Origin: a bacterium
GTDB lineage: Bacteria > Planctomycetota > Planctomycetia > Gemmatales > Gemmataceae
Direction: 5' to 3'
NCBI GenBank assembly: GCA_017308215.1
Contig: JAFKFQ010000272.1
Coordinates: forward strand, 1-32,461
Length of the DNA: 32,461 nucleotides
The notes below the pieces were generated by a model. The model was not told the origin of the DNA, ran no database searches, and saw only the letters and a program-made list of their open reading frames with translations. The translations under genes were made by a program, and so were the position numbers. This document shows, piece after piece, positions 6,936-14,372 of the stretch. Position 1 is the first letter of the stretch. Every line of letters begins with the position of its first letter.

Positions 6936-7625
6936 ATGCAGTATCAGTGCGAGGCGGTGTCGGTCGAAGGGTTCATCCAGCAGCTCGCGGTGGCCTACGT
7001 GTCCCGCGGCTACCTGTTCTACGTGACCGGGGAAATCCCGCCGGGGAAAGACCCGGCCCGGGTCGATGCGAAGCTGGTCGAGCGCTACGGGGTCGGGCTC
7101 TCCCAATGGGCCAGGGCGCGGCGAAAGCAGGCCGGCCGGGCGAACGTCCAGTACCTCCGGCACGGGCGGTTCTTCGTCCTGCTCGCCACGCACGGGGAAC
7201 ACCCGTTCTTCGAGGCCGAGGGGGACCGGGTTCGGGACGCCCGGCGGCGGTCCATCAAGTATTCCGGCTATGCGGTCGGGTTCCGCGGCGGGCACGTCCA
7301 GGTGCGAATCGACCGCCCGCGATACCGCGAACTCAAGGCGTGGTTCGAGGAGGAGGCGACCCGGCGGTCCGCGGAGCGGCTGGCGAAGGCGTTCTACGAC
7401 CTGCCGTTCGAGCCGTACGCCCTGGTCCGCCGACAAGAGTTCGATTTGCTCCGGGCGGTCAACCGCTGCCGTTCGGCAGCGGGTCTGCCGCTCGTCCCGA
7501 AGGCGTGCATCTGGCTCAAGCGGCGGCCGGTCAAACCCTTCGGTGAGGGCGGGCCGGCGGCCGAACCGTCCCCAATCCGCGGAAGGCGAGGACGGGCTTC
7601 CGGAACGGGCTTCGGTGGCCTGTGA
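6936..7625 (+). CDS. Unrecognised 229-aa protein following the structured RNA
   Basis: I cannot name a function. The protein starts MQYQCEAVSVEGFIQQLAVA. It is rich in Arg/Tyr/Phe and has repeated aromatic-basic patterns (YLFYVTGEIPPGKDPARVD; RHGRFFVLLATHGEHPFFE; RPRYRELKAWFEEEATRR; FYDLPFEPYALVRRQEFD), with a Pro/Gly/Arg-rich low-complexity tail from about residue 195. There is no reverse-transcriptase, LAGLIDADG, HNH, TnpB or transposase motif. The basic character suits RNA or DNA binding. I have an unverified impression of similar proteins in other planctomycetes. The start is ATG 6936, overlapped closely by a strong GGAGGAG with short spacing. It sits 20 bases past the structured RNA and on the same strand, so a functional link such as an RNA-binding partner or mobility protein is plausible. 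Confidence 0.7.
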   Translation: MQYQCEAVSVEGFIQQLAVAYVSRGYLFYVTGEIPPGKDPARVDAKLVERYGVGLSQWARARRKQAGRANVQYLRHGRFFVLLATHGEHPFFEAEGDRVRDARRRSIKYSGYAVGFRGGHVQVRIDRPRYRELKAWFEEEATRRSAERLAKAFYDLPFEPYALVRRQEFDLLRAVNRCRSAAGLPLVPKACIWLKRRPVKPFGEGGPAAEPSPIRGRRGRASGTGFGGL

Positions 7626-7693
7626 CGGGACGCCGGGTCTACGCTGACCGGGGCCGGCGTCGCGTGCCGGATACCGCAAACGCGGTTGCGCTC

Positions 7694-7723
7694 TTGACAC
7701 GAATACACGATTCCGTGTATTCA
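7694..7723 (+). promoter_or_regulatory. ars promoter with palindromic operator
   Basis: A perfect sigma-70 -35 hexamer TTGACA (7694-7699) is followed 18 bp later by TATTCA (7718-7723) as -10. Between and over them lies a perfect 9+4+9 inverted repeat at 7701-7722 with arms GAATACACG and CGTGTATTC. An operator that covers the spacer and -10 is typical of ArsR/SmtB-type repression, so the first gene, arsR, probably represses its own operon from here. Confidence 0.85.
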
Positions 7724-7743
7724 TTGGCTGGAGGGAGTATCCC

Positions 7744-8157
7744 ATGACGCGAGAAACCGCACGCACCCCCCGCGGGGGGAAGGGGTATGAGTCGGCCGTG
7801 GCCTGCGGCCCGGGGCGGCCGGCCCTGGCCGACCGGCCCCTGCTGTCGTTCGTCGAGGCGGTCAAGGTGATGGCGCTCTTCAAGGTGCTCGCGAACGACA
7901 CCCGCATCCGGCTCCTGCACCACCTGGTCCGGAGCGGGGAGGCGACCGTGACCGACCTGGCGAAGACGCTCGGCATGAAGCCGCAGGCGGTCTCGAATCA
8001 ACTCGTGCGGCTGTCCGACACCGGGATGCTCCAGTCCCGCCGCGAGGGGAACAACGTGTTCTACCGCGTAGTGAACGGGTGCGTCTCGCCGCTTCTCGAC
8101 CTGGCCCTCTGCCTGATGGCGGACGAGGGGGGCGGCAGCGCGAAGGGATGCACGTAA
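7744..8157 (+). CDS. arsR: ArsR/SmtB-family metalloregulator, first gene of the ars operon
   Basis: 137-aa winged-helix repressor. After a variable N-terminus with Cys21, the fold starts around [21 protein letters not shown]. The recognition helix region is [21 protein letters not shown] (residues about 70-90) and the wing [10 protein letters not shown] follows. The usual ELCVCDL metal motif in the DNA-binding helix is absent (EATVTDL instead). Cysteines are placed at 113, 123 and 136 in the C-terminal helix ([13 protein letters not shown]), so this is probably one of the regulators that bind arsenite or another soft metal through C-terminal thiols. A ribosome site GGAGG lies about 9 bases before ATG 7744. 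arsM follows after 31 bp. Confidence 0.9.
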   Translation: MTRETARTPRGGKGYESAVACGPGRPALADRPLLSFVEAVKVMALFKVLANDTRIRLLHHLVRSGEATVTDLAKTLGMKPQAVSNQLVRLSDTGMLQSRREGNNVFYRVVNGCVSPLLDLALCLMADEGGGSAKGCT

Positions 8158-8188
8158 CGCGGGCACGGTCCCGCATTCGGAGGAAAAG

Positions 8189-9094
8189 ATGTCGAAGACG
8201 ATACAAGACGCGGTGAGGGAGAAATACGCGGCCGTCGCGGTCAGCGGACTCTCGACGGAGGACGCGGGCGTCCGGGCCGTCGCCGAGGCGTTCGGCTACT
8301 CGGCGGAGGAGCTGGCGAGCATCCCGGCCGGGGCGAACATGGGCCTGTCGTGCGGCAACCCGACCGCGACGGCGAACCTCCGCCCCGGCGAGGTGGTGGT
8401 CGATCTCGGCTCCGGCGGCGGCCTCGACGTGTTCCTCGCCGCCAAGAAGGTCGGCCCGACGGGGAGGGCCGTCGGCATCGACATGACCCCCGAAATGGTC
8501 GCGCGGGCGCGGGCGAGCGCCGAGCGGCAGGGGGTCGGTAACGTCGAGTTCCACCTCTCGACCATTGACAAGGTTCCGCTCCCCGACGCGAGCGTGGATT
8601 GCGTCATCTCGAACTGCGTCATCAACCTCGCCCCGGACAAGAACGCGGTGCTCCGCGAAATCTTCCGGGTGCTCAAGCCCGGCGGCCGGGTCGCCGTCTC
8701 CGACATCGCGCTCAAGAAGGAACTCCCGGCCGAAGTCGGCCGCGACCTCATGGCCTACGTCGGCTGCATCGCCGGGGCCGTCCTCGTCTCCGACTACGTG
8801 GCGGGGCTGAAGGCCGCCGGGTTCTCGGCCGTTCAGGTCGTGGACACGGGGAAGGACTTGAACGCCTACTCGAAGGTCGAGGGTCAGGGGGGCTGCTGCC
8901 CGCCGGCGATGAGCGAACCGACCCGTCCCGAGGCCGCTTGCTGTGGCCCCGCGCCGGGAGGCTCGGAGGCTTGCTGCGCCCCGACCGCCGGCGACGACCA
9001 GCGCACGGTCCACGGCGGACTCGCCGAGCTTCTCCGGACATACGACGTGAACGAGTTCGCCGCGAGCGTCCAGGTCTACGCGGTGAAACGGTAG
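8189..9094 (+). CDS. arsM: Arsenite S-adenosylmethionine methyltransferase
   Basis: 301-aa enzyme that methylates As(III) with SAM, giving methylated and finally volatile arsenicals. The SAM fold is shown by [16 protein letters not shown] (residues 70-85) and [13 protein letters not shown]. Cysteines at 55 (MGLSCGNP), 143 (SNCVINL) and 193 (VGCIAGA) are placed as the conserved arsenite-binding cysteines of ArsM; the 50-residue gap between the last two matches the family as I know it. The C-terminal region carries three extra Cys-Cys pairs at 236-237, 251-252 and 262-263 in a low-complexity Pro/Gly segment, possibly extra arsenite binding. The ribosome site GGAGG sits just before ATG 8189; arsC follows after 8 bp. 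Confidence 0.93.
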   Translation: MSKTIQDAVREKYAAVAVSGLSTEDAGVRAVAEAFGYSAEELASIPAGANMGLSCGNPTATANLRPGEVVVDLGSGGGLDVFLAAKKVGPTGRAVGIDMTPEMVARARASAERQGVGNVEFHLSTIDKVPLPDASVDCVISNCVINLAPDKNAVLREIFRVLKPGGRVAVSDIALKKELPAEVGRDLMAYVGCIAGAVLVSDYVAGLKAAGFSAVQVVDTGKDLNAYSKVEGQGGCCPPAMSEPTRPEAACCGPAPGGSEACCAPTAGDDQRTVHGGLAELLRTYDVNEFAASVQVYAVKR

Positions 9095-9102
9095 GGGGGT
9101 GT

Positions 9103-9588
9103 ATGCGAAAGCCAGGGGTCTTATTCCTGTGTACGGCGAACTCGGCGCGGAGCGTCATGGCGGAAGCGTTCCCTCGGCGGGCGGCCGGCGACCGCTTCGA
9201 GGTGGCGAGCGCGGGCCTCGCACCCGCGCCGGTCCACCCGCTGACGGTCCGGGTGATGCGGGAGGTCGGCATCGAGGTCGGGGACCGCGAGCCGCGGGGC
9301 GTGGGGGATTACCTCGGCCGGGAGTCGTTCCGCTACGTGGTGTCCGTGTGCGAGGCGGCCGAGCGGGAGTGCCCGAGGCTGTGGCCGTTCGCCCCCACCT
9401 TCCTGTCCTGGCCGTTCCAAGACCCGGCGGACGCCGACGGGACCGACGCCGAGCGGCTCGCCCGGTTCCGCTGGGTCCGGGACCAGATCAGGGTCCGGGT
9501 CGAGGCGTGGGTCCGAGAACTGGATCGCCCGGAGCCGCACGATCACTATATTCACCCAAGCGAATATAAACCCAGGGGTGCGAAATGA
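9103..9588 (+). CDS. arsC: Arsenate reductase, LMW-phosphatase (thioredoxin) type, first copy
   Basis: 161-aa cytosolic reductase of As(V) to As(III). It starts MRKPGVLFLCTANSARSVMA with the phosphatase loop CX5R at Cys10-Arg16. Cys83 and Cys90 (VCEAAEREC) complete a triad with nearly the same spacing as Cys10/82/89 of the Staphylococcus enzyme. The C-terminal WPFQDPADADGTDAERL block is typical of bacterial ArsC of this class. The last 16 residues (HDHYIHPSEYKPRGAK) are atypical and are encoded by an unusually AT-rich patch that contains a palindrome, so the end may double as a regulatory site for the next gene. The stop overlaps the next start (ATGA). Confidence 0.9.
   Translation: MRKPGVLFLCTANSARSVMAEAFPRRAAGDRFEVASAGLAPAPVHPLTVRVMREVGIEVGDREPRGVGDYLGRESFRYVVSVCEAAERECPRLWPFAPTFLSWPFQDPADADGTDAERLARFRWVRDQIRVRVEAWVRELDRPEPHDHYIHPSEYKPRGAK
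9547..9568. promoter_or_regulatory. AT-rich inverted repeat before the second arsC (possible internal operator)
   Basis: TATATTC-8-GAATATA is a perfect 7-bp inverted repeat in otherwise very GC-rich DNA, 17 bp upstream of the ATG at 9585 and inside the tail of the first arsC. It could be a second ArsR-type operator or an internal promoter element. The half-sites resemble the GAATA/TATTC edges of the operator at 7701-7722, but in the opposite order. Confidence 0.4.
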
Positions 9589-9986
9589 GTGCCGAGCCGC
9601 GGAAGACGGTCCTCTTCGTCTGCGTCGAGAACGCGAACCGCTCGCAGATGGCCGAGGCGTTCGCCCGCCTCCACGGCGGCGACCGCGTGGAAGCCGACAG
9701 TGCCGGGTCGCGGCCCTCGGGCCGGATCAACCCGCGGGCCGTCGAGTTCATGAAGGAGGTCGGGTACGACCTCTCCACCCACGGGTCGAAGGCCCTCGAC
9801 CAGTTCAACGGCCGGGAGATCGACGTGGCCGTGACGATGGGCTGTGGGGATGCCTGTCCGCTGGTCCGGGCGAAGCGACGGGAGGAGTGGCAGATTCCCG
9901 ACCCCAAGGACATGCCGCCCGAGCAGTACCGCGAGGTCCGCGACCTCATCGAGCGGAAAGTCAAGGAACTGCTCGCCTCGCTGTGA
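9585..9986 (+). CDS. arsC: Arsenate reductase, LMW-phosphatase type, second copy
   Basis: 133-aa protein with the CX5R loop at Cys13-Arg19 (FVCVENANRSQMAEAF) and a second cysteine pair Cys87/Cys91 (MGCGDACP), the redox relay of thioredoxin-linked arsenate reductases. The WQIPDPKDMPPEQYREVRD C-terminus is that of classic ArsC proteins. It overlaps the preceding arsC by four bases (ATGA), so the two are translationally coupled. The two copies are clearly diverged: the first has CEAAEREC and the second CGDAC. They are therefore not a recent duplication and may differ in redox partner or substrate. Confidence 0.92.
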   Translation: MSAEPRKTVLFVCVENANRSQMAEAFARLHGGDRVEADSAGSRPSGRINPRAVEFMKEVGYDLSTHGSKALDQFNGREIDVAVTMGCGDACPLVRAKRREEWQIPDPKDMPPEQYREVRDLIERKVKELLASL

Positions 9987-10052
9987 GGCGGGGCCGGGAT
10001 CGGGCCAGTGCGTCCGCCTGACGACCGACCAGGAAAGCAATCAAGGAGCAGC

Positions 10053-11159
10053 ATGGCGACCACGGCAACACACACACCACCCGCCCCGGCGGAGCCGCGG
10101 CCGAAGCGGATGAGCGCGTTCGAGCGGTATCTGACCGTCTGGGTCGGCCTGTGCATGGTCGTGGGCGTCCTCCTGGGCCGTACCCTGCCCGGCCTCACCC
10201 AGAGCCTGCGGGGGCTTGAGATCGGCACCGGGAGCCAGATCAACGGGCCGATCGCGGTCCTCATCTGGCTCATGGTCGTGCCCATGATGATGAAGATCGA
10301 CTTCGCGGCCCTCAAGGGCGTCACCCGCCGGCCGAAGGGGCTGGCCGTCACCCTGGTGGTCAACTGGCTGGTCAAGCCGTTCGGCATGTTCGCCCTCGGC
10401 TGGCTGTTCTTCCAGCACCTGTTCCTGCCGCTCATCGGCGACGACCTGGCCCGCCAGTACACGGCCGGCGTCGTCATCCTCGCCGCCGCCCCCTGCACGG
10501 CGATGGTGTTCGTCTGGAGCTACCTGACCGACGGCGACCCGGCCTACACGCTGGTGCAGGTGGCGGCGAACGACCTCATCATGCTCGTCCTGTTCGCCCC
10601 CATCGTCGGGCTACTGGTCGGCGTCGCCGGGCTCGCCGTGCCGTTCGACGTGATCCTCCTGTCGGTCGCGGTGTTCATCGTCGTGCCGCTCGCCGTCGGC
10701 GTCTTTCTCCGGGTGGCGCTCGTCCGGGCGAAAGGCCGGGAGTGGTTCGAGCGGGGCTTCCTCCCCCGGTTCCAGCCGGTGGCGGTCGCGGCCCTGCTCG
10801 CGACGCTCGTGTTCATCTTCGCGTTCCAGGCCGACAACATCCTGAAAAACCCCCTCCACGTCGGGCTCATCGCGGTCCCGATCCTGATCCAGGTCTATTT
10901 CAACTCGTCGCTCACCTACGGCCTGATGTGGGCGCTCCGCGTCCCGCACAGCATCGCGGCCCCGGGGGCGCTCATCGGGGCGAGCAACTTCTTCGAGCTG
11001 GCCGTGGCGACCGCGATCGCCCTCTACGGGCCGGAGTCGGGGGCGGCGCTCGCCACGGTGGTCGGCGTCCTGGTGGAAGTCCCGGTCATGCTCTCGGTGT
11101 GCGGGTTCTGCAACCGGACGCGGGGGTGGTTCGCCGGACCCGCGTTTCCGGCCGCCTGA
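10053..11159 (+). CDS. acr3: Arsenite efflux permease of the ACR3 family
   Basis: 368-aa inner-membrane protein with about ten hydrophobic segments, exporting As(III) produced by the reductases. Diagnostic ACR3 features are the conserved cysteine in VVILAAAPCTAMVFVWSYL and the glutamate in GASNFFELAVATAIALYG, which lie in transmembrane helices of the translocation path. The start ATG 10053 follows AAGGAGCAGC; the frame is open to 10008 but that part has no ribosome site. It lies 66 bp after arsC. The C-terminus ends soon after the last helix, and the length is normal for the family. Confidence 0.93.
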   Translation: MATTATHTPPAPAEPRPKRMSAFERYLTVWVGLCMVVGVLLGRTLPGLTQSLRGLEIGTGSQINGPIAVLIWLMVVPMMMKIDFAALKGVTRRPKGLAVTLVVNWLVKPFGMFALGWLFFQHLFLPLIGDDLARQYTAGVVILAAAPCTAMVFVWSYLTDGDPAYTLVQVAANDLIMLVLFAPIVGLLVGVAGLAVPFDVILLSVAVFIVVPLAVGVFLRVALVRAKGREWFERGFLPRFQPVAVAALLATLVFIFAFQADNILKNPLHVGLIAVPILIQVYFNSSLTYGLMWALRVPHSIAAPGALIGASNFFELAVATAIALYGPESGAALATVVGVLVEVPVMLSVCGFCNRTRGWFAGPAFPAA

Positions 11160-11175
11160 CAGCGGGAGGTGTGGT

Positions 11176-11481
11176 GTGAAACCGACGAACAAGCCGAGTG
11201 GACCGGCCAGCGGGGACGACACCCCCGTCCCGCCAGACGTGCGGCGGAAGCAACTCGCGTGGGCGGCCGTGCAACTCGCCCTCGGGCAGTCACAGGTGAT
11301 GGGGGCGGTCGCGGGGTTCTACCTGCTCGTCACGACCGGGGTGAGCGACCTGACCCTCGGCGTCTGCGCGATAACCGGCTTCGTCACCCTGGTCAGCCGG
11401 GCCGTGTTCCGGGGACGGTCGGCGGCGGAGATGGTTGTCCCCGCCGGTCGTAAGCCTCCTGACCGCGGCCCCCGCCGTTAG
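11176..11481 (+). CDS. Small membrane hypothetical protein at the end of the ars genes
   Basis: 101-aa protein starting at GTG 11176 with GGGAGG 7 bases upstream. A basic, Pro-rich N-terminus leads into two hydrophobic segments (QVMGAVAGFYLLVTTGV and LTLGVCAITGFVTLVSRAVF), then an Arg-rich tail. I do not recognise the family. Close spacing after acr3 (16 bp) suggests co-transcription and perhaps an accessory role at the membrane. Confidence 0.65.
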   Translation: MKPTNKPSGPASGDDTPVPPDVRRKQLAWAAVQLALGQSQVMGAVAGFYLLVTTGVSDLTLGVCAITGFVTLVSRAVFRGRSAAEMVVPAGRKPPDRGPRR

Positions 11482-11541
11482 CCCGACCCGCGTCCGCGGT
11501 TCCTGCTTCCTTTGCCTTCGACGCTCTGGGGAAACCTGCTC

Positions 11542-13278
11542 ATGGCGATTCGCTGTTGCTCGTGGTCGGCCTTGCCGGCCGCCGCCCTCCTGGCGGTCGC
11601 CCTGGCGGACGATTCCTCTCGGGCGGCCGACCCACCGGCTGAGGCGGCCCGGCCGCGGCTCGTCGTGATGGTGGTCTTCGACCAACTCCGGGCCGACTAC
11701 CTCACCCGCTGGGAGAAGCAGTTCGGGGACGGCGGGTTCCGCCGCCTGGAGCAGGACGGGGCGTGGTTCCAGAACTGCCACTACGATTTCGCCGGCACCT
11801 GGACGGGGGCTGGGCACGCCTCGCTCTCGACCGGGTGTTCGCCGGCGAAGCACGGCATCGTGGGGAACGAGTGGTACGGCCGGGCGGCCGGCAAGTCGGT
11901 CTACTGCGTCGCGGCCGACCGCTACGACCGGGTGCCGCCGGCCGCCCCGTCCGACGTGAAGGTGAAGGACGAGAAGAAGCGGGCGAACGGCAAGGTCTCC
12001 CCCGAGACCCTGCGGGCGGTGGCGTTCGCCGACGCCTTGAAGAACGCGACGGGCGGGAAGGCCCGCGTCGTGTCGCTGTCGTTCAAGGACCGCGCGGCCA
12101 TCCTGCTCGGCGGCAAGACGCCGGACGCCTGTTACTGGCTCGACACCGACACGGGCGAGTTCGTCACCTCCACCTACTACCGGGACCGGCTCCACCCGTG
12201 GGTCGAGGCGTTCAACCGCGGCCGGCCCGCGGACCACTGGTTCGGCAAGGATTGGACCCGGCTCCGCCCCGACCTCGACTACGACAAGCTCGCCGGCCCG
12301 GACGACGTTTCGGGCGAGGGCGTCGGCATCAAACAGGGCCGCACGTTCCCGCATCCCATGTCCGGCGGCCTCAAAGAGCCGGGCGCGGCCTACTACCAGG
12401 CGCTCTACACCTCCCCGTTCGGGAACGACCTCCTGCTCGCCCTGGCGAAGGAGGCCATCGACAAGGAGGAGTTGGGGAAGGGCGACGTGCCGGACTTCCT
12501 GAGCGTGAGCTTCACGAGTAACGACCCGGTCGGTCACGTCTGGGGGCCGGACTCGCAGGAGGTGCTCGACACCACACTCCGCAGTGACCTCGCCGTCAAG
12601 GGCCTACTCGACCACCTCGACGCGAAGGTCGGCAAGGGCCGCTACCTGCTCGTGCTCTCGGCCGACCACGGCGTCTGCCCCCTCCCCGGGATCTCGAAGG
12701 CTCAGGGAAAAGAGGCCGGGCGGATACCGGCCGAGACGTTCACCCGGAAGGCCGACGAGTTCCTTGCTGGCGAGTTCGGCGGGAAGGACGAGAAGACCCC
12801 GCGGTGGGTCGAGGCGGTGTCGAACGAGTGGCTGTTCCTGAACCAGAAGCTCCTCCGCGACCGCAGCCTCGACGCGGCGAAGGTCGAGGAAGCGCTCGCC
12901 GGCTGGCTCAAGGACCAGCCCGGCGTGCTGACCGCTTACACCCGCACCCAACTGACGAACGGCACGTTGAAGGGCGACGCCATCGGGGAGCGGGCCGTGC
13001 GGTCGTTCTACGCGGACCGTTGCGGCGACGTGATGGTGGTCCTCAAGCCGTACCACCTGATCGGCGGCGAGTTCAAGACGGGCACCACCCACGGCTCGCC
13101 GCACCCCTACGACACGCACGTGCCGCTCCTCGTCTACGGCGCGGGGGTCAAGACGGGCGTCCGGCGGGAGGAGCTCTCCCCGGCCGCGACGCCGGCGGTG
13201 TTCGCCGAAGCCCTGGGGATCAAGCCCCCGGCAGACGCGGCCACGCCGGCCCCGAAAGACCTGTTCGAGAAGCGCTGA
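11542..13278 (+). CDS. Secreted alkaline phosphatase, PafA-like / type I phosphodiesterase fold
   Basis: 578-aa enzyme with an N-terminal signal peptide (MAIRCCSWSALPAAALLAVA, likely cleaved near residue 28), so it acts outside the cytoplasm. The alkaline-phosphatase superfamily layout is clear: VVMVVFDQLRADYL (first metal Asp), GTWTGAGHASLSTGCSPAKH (Thr nucleophile near the HAS motif, then HG), SNDPVGHVWGPDSQEV (metal-binding Asp and His), LSADHGVCP (Asp-His) and TTHGSPHPYDTHVPLL (last His). This order is that of PafA, the calcium-dependent, phosphate-insensitive phosphatase of Bacteroidetes; a related phosphodiesterase is the alternative. It frees phosphate for the pst genes 32 bp downstream. 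The start is ATG 11542; a TTG at 11512 is less likely. Confidence 0.85.
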   Translation: MAIRCCSWSALPAAALLAVALADDSSRAADPPAEAARPRLVVMVVFDQLRADYLTRWEKQFGDGGFRRLEQDGAWFQNCHYDFAGTWTGAGHASLSTGCSPAKHGIVGNEWYGRAAGKSVYCVAADRYDRVPPAAPSDVKVKDEKKRANGKVSPETLRAVAFADALKNATGGKARVVSLSFKDRAAILLGGKTPDACYWLDTDTGEFVTSTYYRDRLHPWVEAFNRGRPADHWFGKDWTRLRPDLDYDKLAGPDDVSGEGVGIKQGRTFPHPMSGGLKEPGAAYYQALYTSPFGNDLLLALAKEAIDKEELGKGDVPDFLSVSFTSNDPVGHVWGPDSQEVLDTTLRSDLAVKGLLDHLDAKVGKGRYLLVLSADHGVCPLPGISKAQGKEAGRIPAETFTRKADEFLAGEFGGKDEKTPRWVEAVSNEWLFLNQKLLRDRSLDAAKVEEALAGWLKDQPGVLTAYTRTQLTNGTLKGDAIGERAVRSFYADRCGDVMVVLKPYHLIGGEFKTGTTHGSPHPYDTHVPLLVYGAGVKTGVRREELSPAATPAVFAEALGIKPPADAATPAPKDLFEKR

Positions 13279-13310
13279 CCGGACAGCTTCCCCCGACGGA
13301 GGGCCGACGG

Positions 13311-14372
13311 ATGAGTGGCATTGGAAGGACTGCCGTGGCGGCCGCCGTCCTGCTCGCGGCCGGCTGCGCCGGGCACGAGGGGCGGCGGTTGAACGCCGGC
13401 GGGTCCACCTTTGTGTACCCGATGATGAGCATGTGGGCGCACGAGTACTACAAGGCGAAAGACATCGAGGTGAACTACCAGTCGATCGGGTCGGGCGGCG
13501 GCATCCGGCAGATGACCGCCCAGACGTTCGACTTCGGCTGCACCGACGGGCCGATGAACGCGGAGCAGCTCAAGAAGGCCGCCTCCGTGAACGGCGAGGT
13601 GGTCCACGTCCCGCTCTGCATGGGGGCGGTCGTCCCGGCGTACAACCTGCCCGGGGTGAGCGAGCCACTCCGGTTCACCGGCGAGGTGCTCGCCGACATC
13701 TACCTCGGGAAGGTGACGAAGTGGAACGACCCGGCGCTCGCCGGGCTGAACCCGGGGATAAGCCTGCCGGACCAGGAGATCGTCGTCGTCCGCCGGTCGG
13801 ACGGGAGCGGCACGACCTACGTGTGGGTCGATTACCTGTCGAAGGTGAGCCCCGAGTGGAAGACGCGGGTGGGCGTCGGCACGTCCGTCAACTGGCCGGT
13901 CGGCATCGGCCAGAAGGGGGGCGAGGGGGTGGCCGGCCAGGTCCGCCGGTCGGTCGGGAGCCTCGGGTACATCGAACTGACCTACGCCCTCCACAACGAC
14001 ATCCCGTTCGGCCTGGTGCGGAACCGGGAGGGGGCGTTCGTCCGGGCCGACCTGAAGTCGGTGACGGCCGCCGCCGCCGGGGCGCTCACCGCCATCCCGG
14101 ACGACCTCCGGTACTCCATCACCGACCCGCCCGGCAGGGACTCGTACCCGGTGAGCGGCACCGTCTGGGCGGTGGTCTACGTCAACCAGCCTCCGGCGAA
14201 GGGCCGGCTCATCGTCGATTTCCTCCGCTGGGTGATCCGCGACGGGCAGCGGTTCTGCGCGGAGATGGACTACGCCCGCCTCCCCGAGGGACTCGTCGAG
14301 CGGGCGGAACGGAAGCTCGACCTCATCCAGGCCGGGAACCGGCCGGACACCGCGGGAGACCGAAACCCATGA
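13311..14372 (+). CDS. pstS: Phosphate-binding lipoprotein PstS
   Basis: 353-aa periplasmic phosphate receptor of the Pst ABC importer. A short signal ends in the lipobox VLLAAGC, so it is a membrane-anchored lipoprotein. Ligand-binding landmarks of PstS are present: NAGGSTFVYPMMSMW at the mature N-terminus, SIGSGGGIRQMTAQTFDFGC with the Asp of the FxxTD region, and VVRRSDGSGTTYVWVDYL (Arg-Ser-Gly-Thr). The frame is open far upstream, but ATG 13311 sits just after GGAGGGCCGACGG and begins the signal peptide. The stop overlaps the permease start (ATGA). Confidence 0.93.
   Translation: MSGIGRTAVAAAVLLAAGCAGHEGRRLNAGGSTFVYPMMSMWAHEYYKAKDIEVNYQSIGSGGGIRQMTAQTFDFGCTDGPMNAEQLKKAASVNGEVVHVPLCMGAVVPAYNLPGVSEPLRFTGEVLADIYLGKVTKWNDPALAGLNPGISLPDQEIVVVRRSDGSGTTYVWVDYLSKVSPEWKTRVGVGTSVNWPVGIGQKGGEGVAGQVRRSVGSLGYIELTYALHNDIPFGLVRNREGAFVRADLKSVTAAAAGALTAIPDDLRYSITDPPGRDSYPVSGTVWAVVYVNQPPAKGRLIVDFLRWVIRDGQRFCAEMDYARLPEGLVERAERKLDLIQAGNRPDTAGDRNP

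Noticed and set aside
6936..7625. 229-aa protein as a TnpB/IscB-type RNA-guided nuclease
   Set aside because: Too short and has no RuvC Asp/Glu motifs, zinc ribbon or HNH.
13433..14368. Upstream extension of the pstCA frame
   Set aside because: It is a shadow of pstS in another frame; ATG 14369 overlapping the pstS stop begins the real permease.
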